Shown piece by piece: positions 62,681 through 64,000 of a stretch of DNA of 64,000 bases. The first letter of the stretch is position 1; the number at the start of each line of letters is the position of its first letter. The DNA is taken from positions 124,001 to 188,000 of the forward strand of contig NZ_SOAL01000004.1 of NCBI RefSeq assembly GCF_004364775.1, in the 5' to 3' direction. The notes under the pieces were generated by a model. The model did no database searches. It was given only the letters and a program-made list of their open reading frames with translations, and was not told where the DNA came from. Origin of the DNA: Comamonas sp. JUb58 (GTDB lineage Bacteria > Pseudomonadota > Gammaproteobacteria > Burkholderiales > Burkholderiaceae_C). Position numbers and translations under genes: made by a program.

Positions 62681-64000
62681 ATGATGAAAAATTCTATTGC
62701 TTTTGGCCTCACCGTTGCTTCTGTATGCATAGCTGCCCAATCCCATGCTGCACAGAACGAAGTCATCATGGACTTCGCAGGACAGGCGAACAACCTTCCT
62801 GCCTACACATCTGCCCTTGGAACCATGTCAGTGAGTCCCCCCGGTGGTGGCGGCTTTAGTGTTCCCGCAGGACATACCGCTTTTGTTACGTCGCCGGGCG
62901 GCGGTGTAACAACCGTATTCACGCCTTCCAGCACAGCAGTTCCGACGCGTATCGCCTTCTATGACCAACGCGCTTCGACCTATCGCAATATCAGTGCGAA
63001 GTGCCTCAACCCCGCAACCCTGGCGCTCGAAGCCTGCGATCTCGGAGACACTGCGACTTTCCCTCGGACAAACAATCCGGTATCTGCGGCACCTTATACG
63101 CAGACGACGGCCTATGTCTGGAATCCGGCACCGGACTACATTTTGCAGCCCTATACCCCGGGCTCGGGCAACATACAAAGCAATGGCGGCTACATCACCC
63201 TTCCGCCTTACGTGCGGGAAATTACCGTGACCGCTAAAGGCTCGGGGAATAACGATTTCTCCGGCACGGATATCTACTTTGCAGACGCACCCAGCGTCAG
63301 CAAGGCCTTTGCACCCGCTGCCGTCAACCCTGGCGGCCAGACCACCCTGACCATCACGCTCAAAAACCCGGACTTGGGTGCACCCATCCCCGGCATGAAC
63401 GTGACGGATCTGCTGCCATCGCCCTTGAAAATCGTCAGCGCATCGCACACCTGTACCGGTGGCTCATTGAGCGCAGCTGCGGGCTCCAGCAGCTTGTCGC
63501 TGACGGGCGCCACCCTGCCTACCGCAGGCTGTGCCATCACCGCCGTGCTGGAGTGGCCCAGCGACTCTGCCAGCATCTCTGCCTGCTTTGCCACACCCAC
63601 GTTGACCAACCGCATCACGCCACCAGCGCAGTTCAACACCGCCATCGGTCAGCTCAATACCGAAGCTGACGCCGAGCTGAGCTGCTCCTACACCTCACCG
63701 GTGGTCAACGTAGCCTGCACACCCAACGAATTGTTTGACTCGGCCAACCAGGTGTCCGTATGCACCATTTCTTCGAACGCACCAGCAGGCACATCTGGCT
63801 TGAATGTGAACTTAACACTGCCCGCCAGCAATCCACGCTACAGCTCGACCTGCGCCAGCCCCATCACCATCCCAGCAGGGCAAACCTCTGCCACCTGCAA
63901 CATCGCAGCCACAGCCAATACCGTCGCGGGTGATGGCGAAGTCACTGCCAGCCTGGCCATTGCCGCGCCCAGCGATGTGAACGACTACACGATCGGCATC
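62681..64000 (+). CDS. Secreted DUF11/DUF7933-like surface protein (partial, runs off the window)
   Basis: An open frame of 440 codons from ATG 62681 to the window end, so the stop lies outside. A signal peptide (about residues 1-23, MKNSIAFGLTVASVCIAAQSHA) is followed by a domain of unknown type and then PSVSKAFAPAAVNPGGQTTL and IPGMNVTDLLPSPLKI, the signature of the DUF11/DUF7933 beta-sandwich found in large bacterial surface proteins. Cys occur in pairs. There is a second possible start at 62684 and no clear ribosome binding site. The 150 bases upstream are strikingly AT-rich, unlike the rest of the window. Confidence 0.78.
   Translation, partial: MMKNSIAFGLTVASVCIAAQSHAAQNEVIMDFAGQANNLPAYTSALGTMSVSPPGGGGFSVPAGHTAFVTSPGGGVTTVFTPSSTAVPTRIAFYDQRASTYRNISAKCLNPATLALEACDLGDTATFPRTNNPVSAAPYTQTTAYVWNPAPDYILQPYTPGSGNIQSNGGYITLPPYVREITVTAKGSGNNDFSGTDIYFADAPSVSKAFAPAAVNPGGQTTLTITLKNPDLGAPIPGMNVTDLLPSPLKIVSASHTCTGGSLSAAAGSSSLSLTGATLPTAGCAITAVLEWPSDSASISACFATPTLTNRITPPAQFNTAIGQLNTEADAELSCSYTSPVVNVACTPNELFDSANQVSVCTISSNAPAGTSGLNVNLTLPASNPRYSSTCASPITIPAGQTSATCNIAATANTVAGDGEVTASLAIAAPSDVNDYTIGI

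Overview
The window is high-GC DNA with a betaproteobacterial, most likely Comamonadaceae (Comamonas/Delftia-like), gene set. The grounds are the sequences of rpsB, rnr, thyA and glyA, the DUF2069/YihY/DUF748/DUF4124 proteins, four tRNA-Leu(CAG) genes, and several Bug-type periplasmic receptors (substrate-binding proteins of tripartite tricarboxylate transporters), a family expanded in this order. The assignment rests on reading proteins, not on a database search.

Layout. 1-33 kb is mostly housekeeping: rpsB (cut by the window edge), a DadA-like oxidase, the bifunctional NAD(P)HX repair enzyme, an SDR, RNase R, four tRNA-Leu(CAG) genes alternating between two variable-arm types, a DUF349 protein, a giant AsmA-like DUF748 protein, a 1.2-kb gene-free stretch ending in a hairpin-rich leader for a lytic transglycosylase, glyA behind a ZTP (pfl) riboswitch, nrdR, aroC, a CaiB-type CoA-transferase divergent from an HTH-citrate synthase fusion, a CBS protein, metY with a GNAT enzyme and a hydrolase, an orphan PoNi-type immunity gene, yihY, a DUF2069 protein, a D-2-hydroxyacid dehydrogenase, a lipoprotein, thyA and a DUF4124 protein.

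33.5-44.8 kb (minus strand) is a tightly coupled catabolic operon: enoyl-CoA hydratase, ADP-forming acyl-CoA synthetase, two different acyl-CoA dehydrogenases, an SDR, a double SDR, a carboxymuconolactone-decarboxylase-like protein and three Bug receptors. Together they look like uptake, CoA activation and beta-oxidation-like breakdown of an unidentified acid. A short transposon-like element (MITE) sits 12 bp before the start codon of the last receptor gene, and a second MITE ends 25 bp before an SMP-30 lactonase gene just upstream of the operon.

45.4-64 kb is accessory: SMP-30 lactonase; a FecI/FecR/TonB-receptor iron-uptake set; a LysR gene divergent from a luciferase-like monooxygenase, flavin reductase and SDR cassette; a D-amino-acid salvage module (periplasmic asparaginase, N-carbamoyl-D-amino-acid hydrolase, D-aminoacylase, and a Bug receptor broken at a run of eleven G) with a divergent LysR; a small membrane protein; a MocR regulator; an adenylate-kinase-like NTPase; and the 5' part of a secreted DUF11/DUF7933-like surface protein running off the end.

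The observations most worth a second look are the structured leader of the lytic transglycosylase gene, the paired tRNA-Leu types with compensatory changes, the G11 frameshift in a receptor gene, the two MITEs beside start codons, the tandem SDR fusion in the catabolic operon, the orphan immunity gene and the HTH-citrate synthase. I saw no CRISPR array, phage, plasmid origin or transposase gene.
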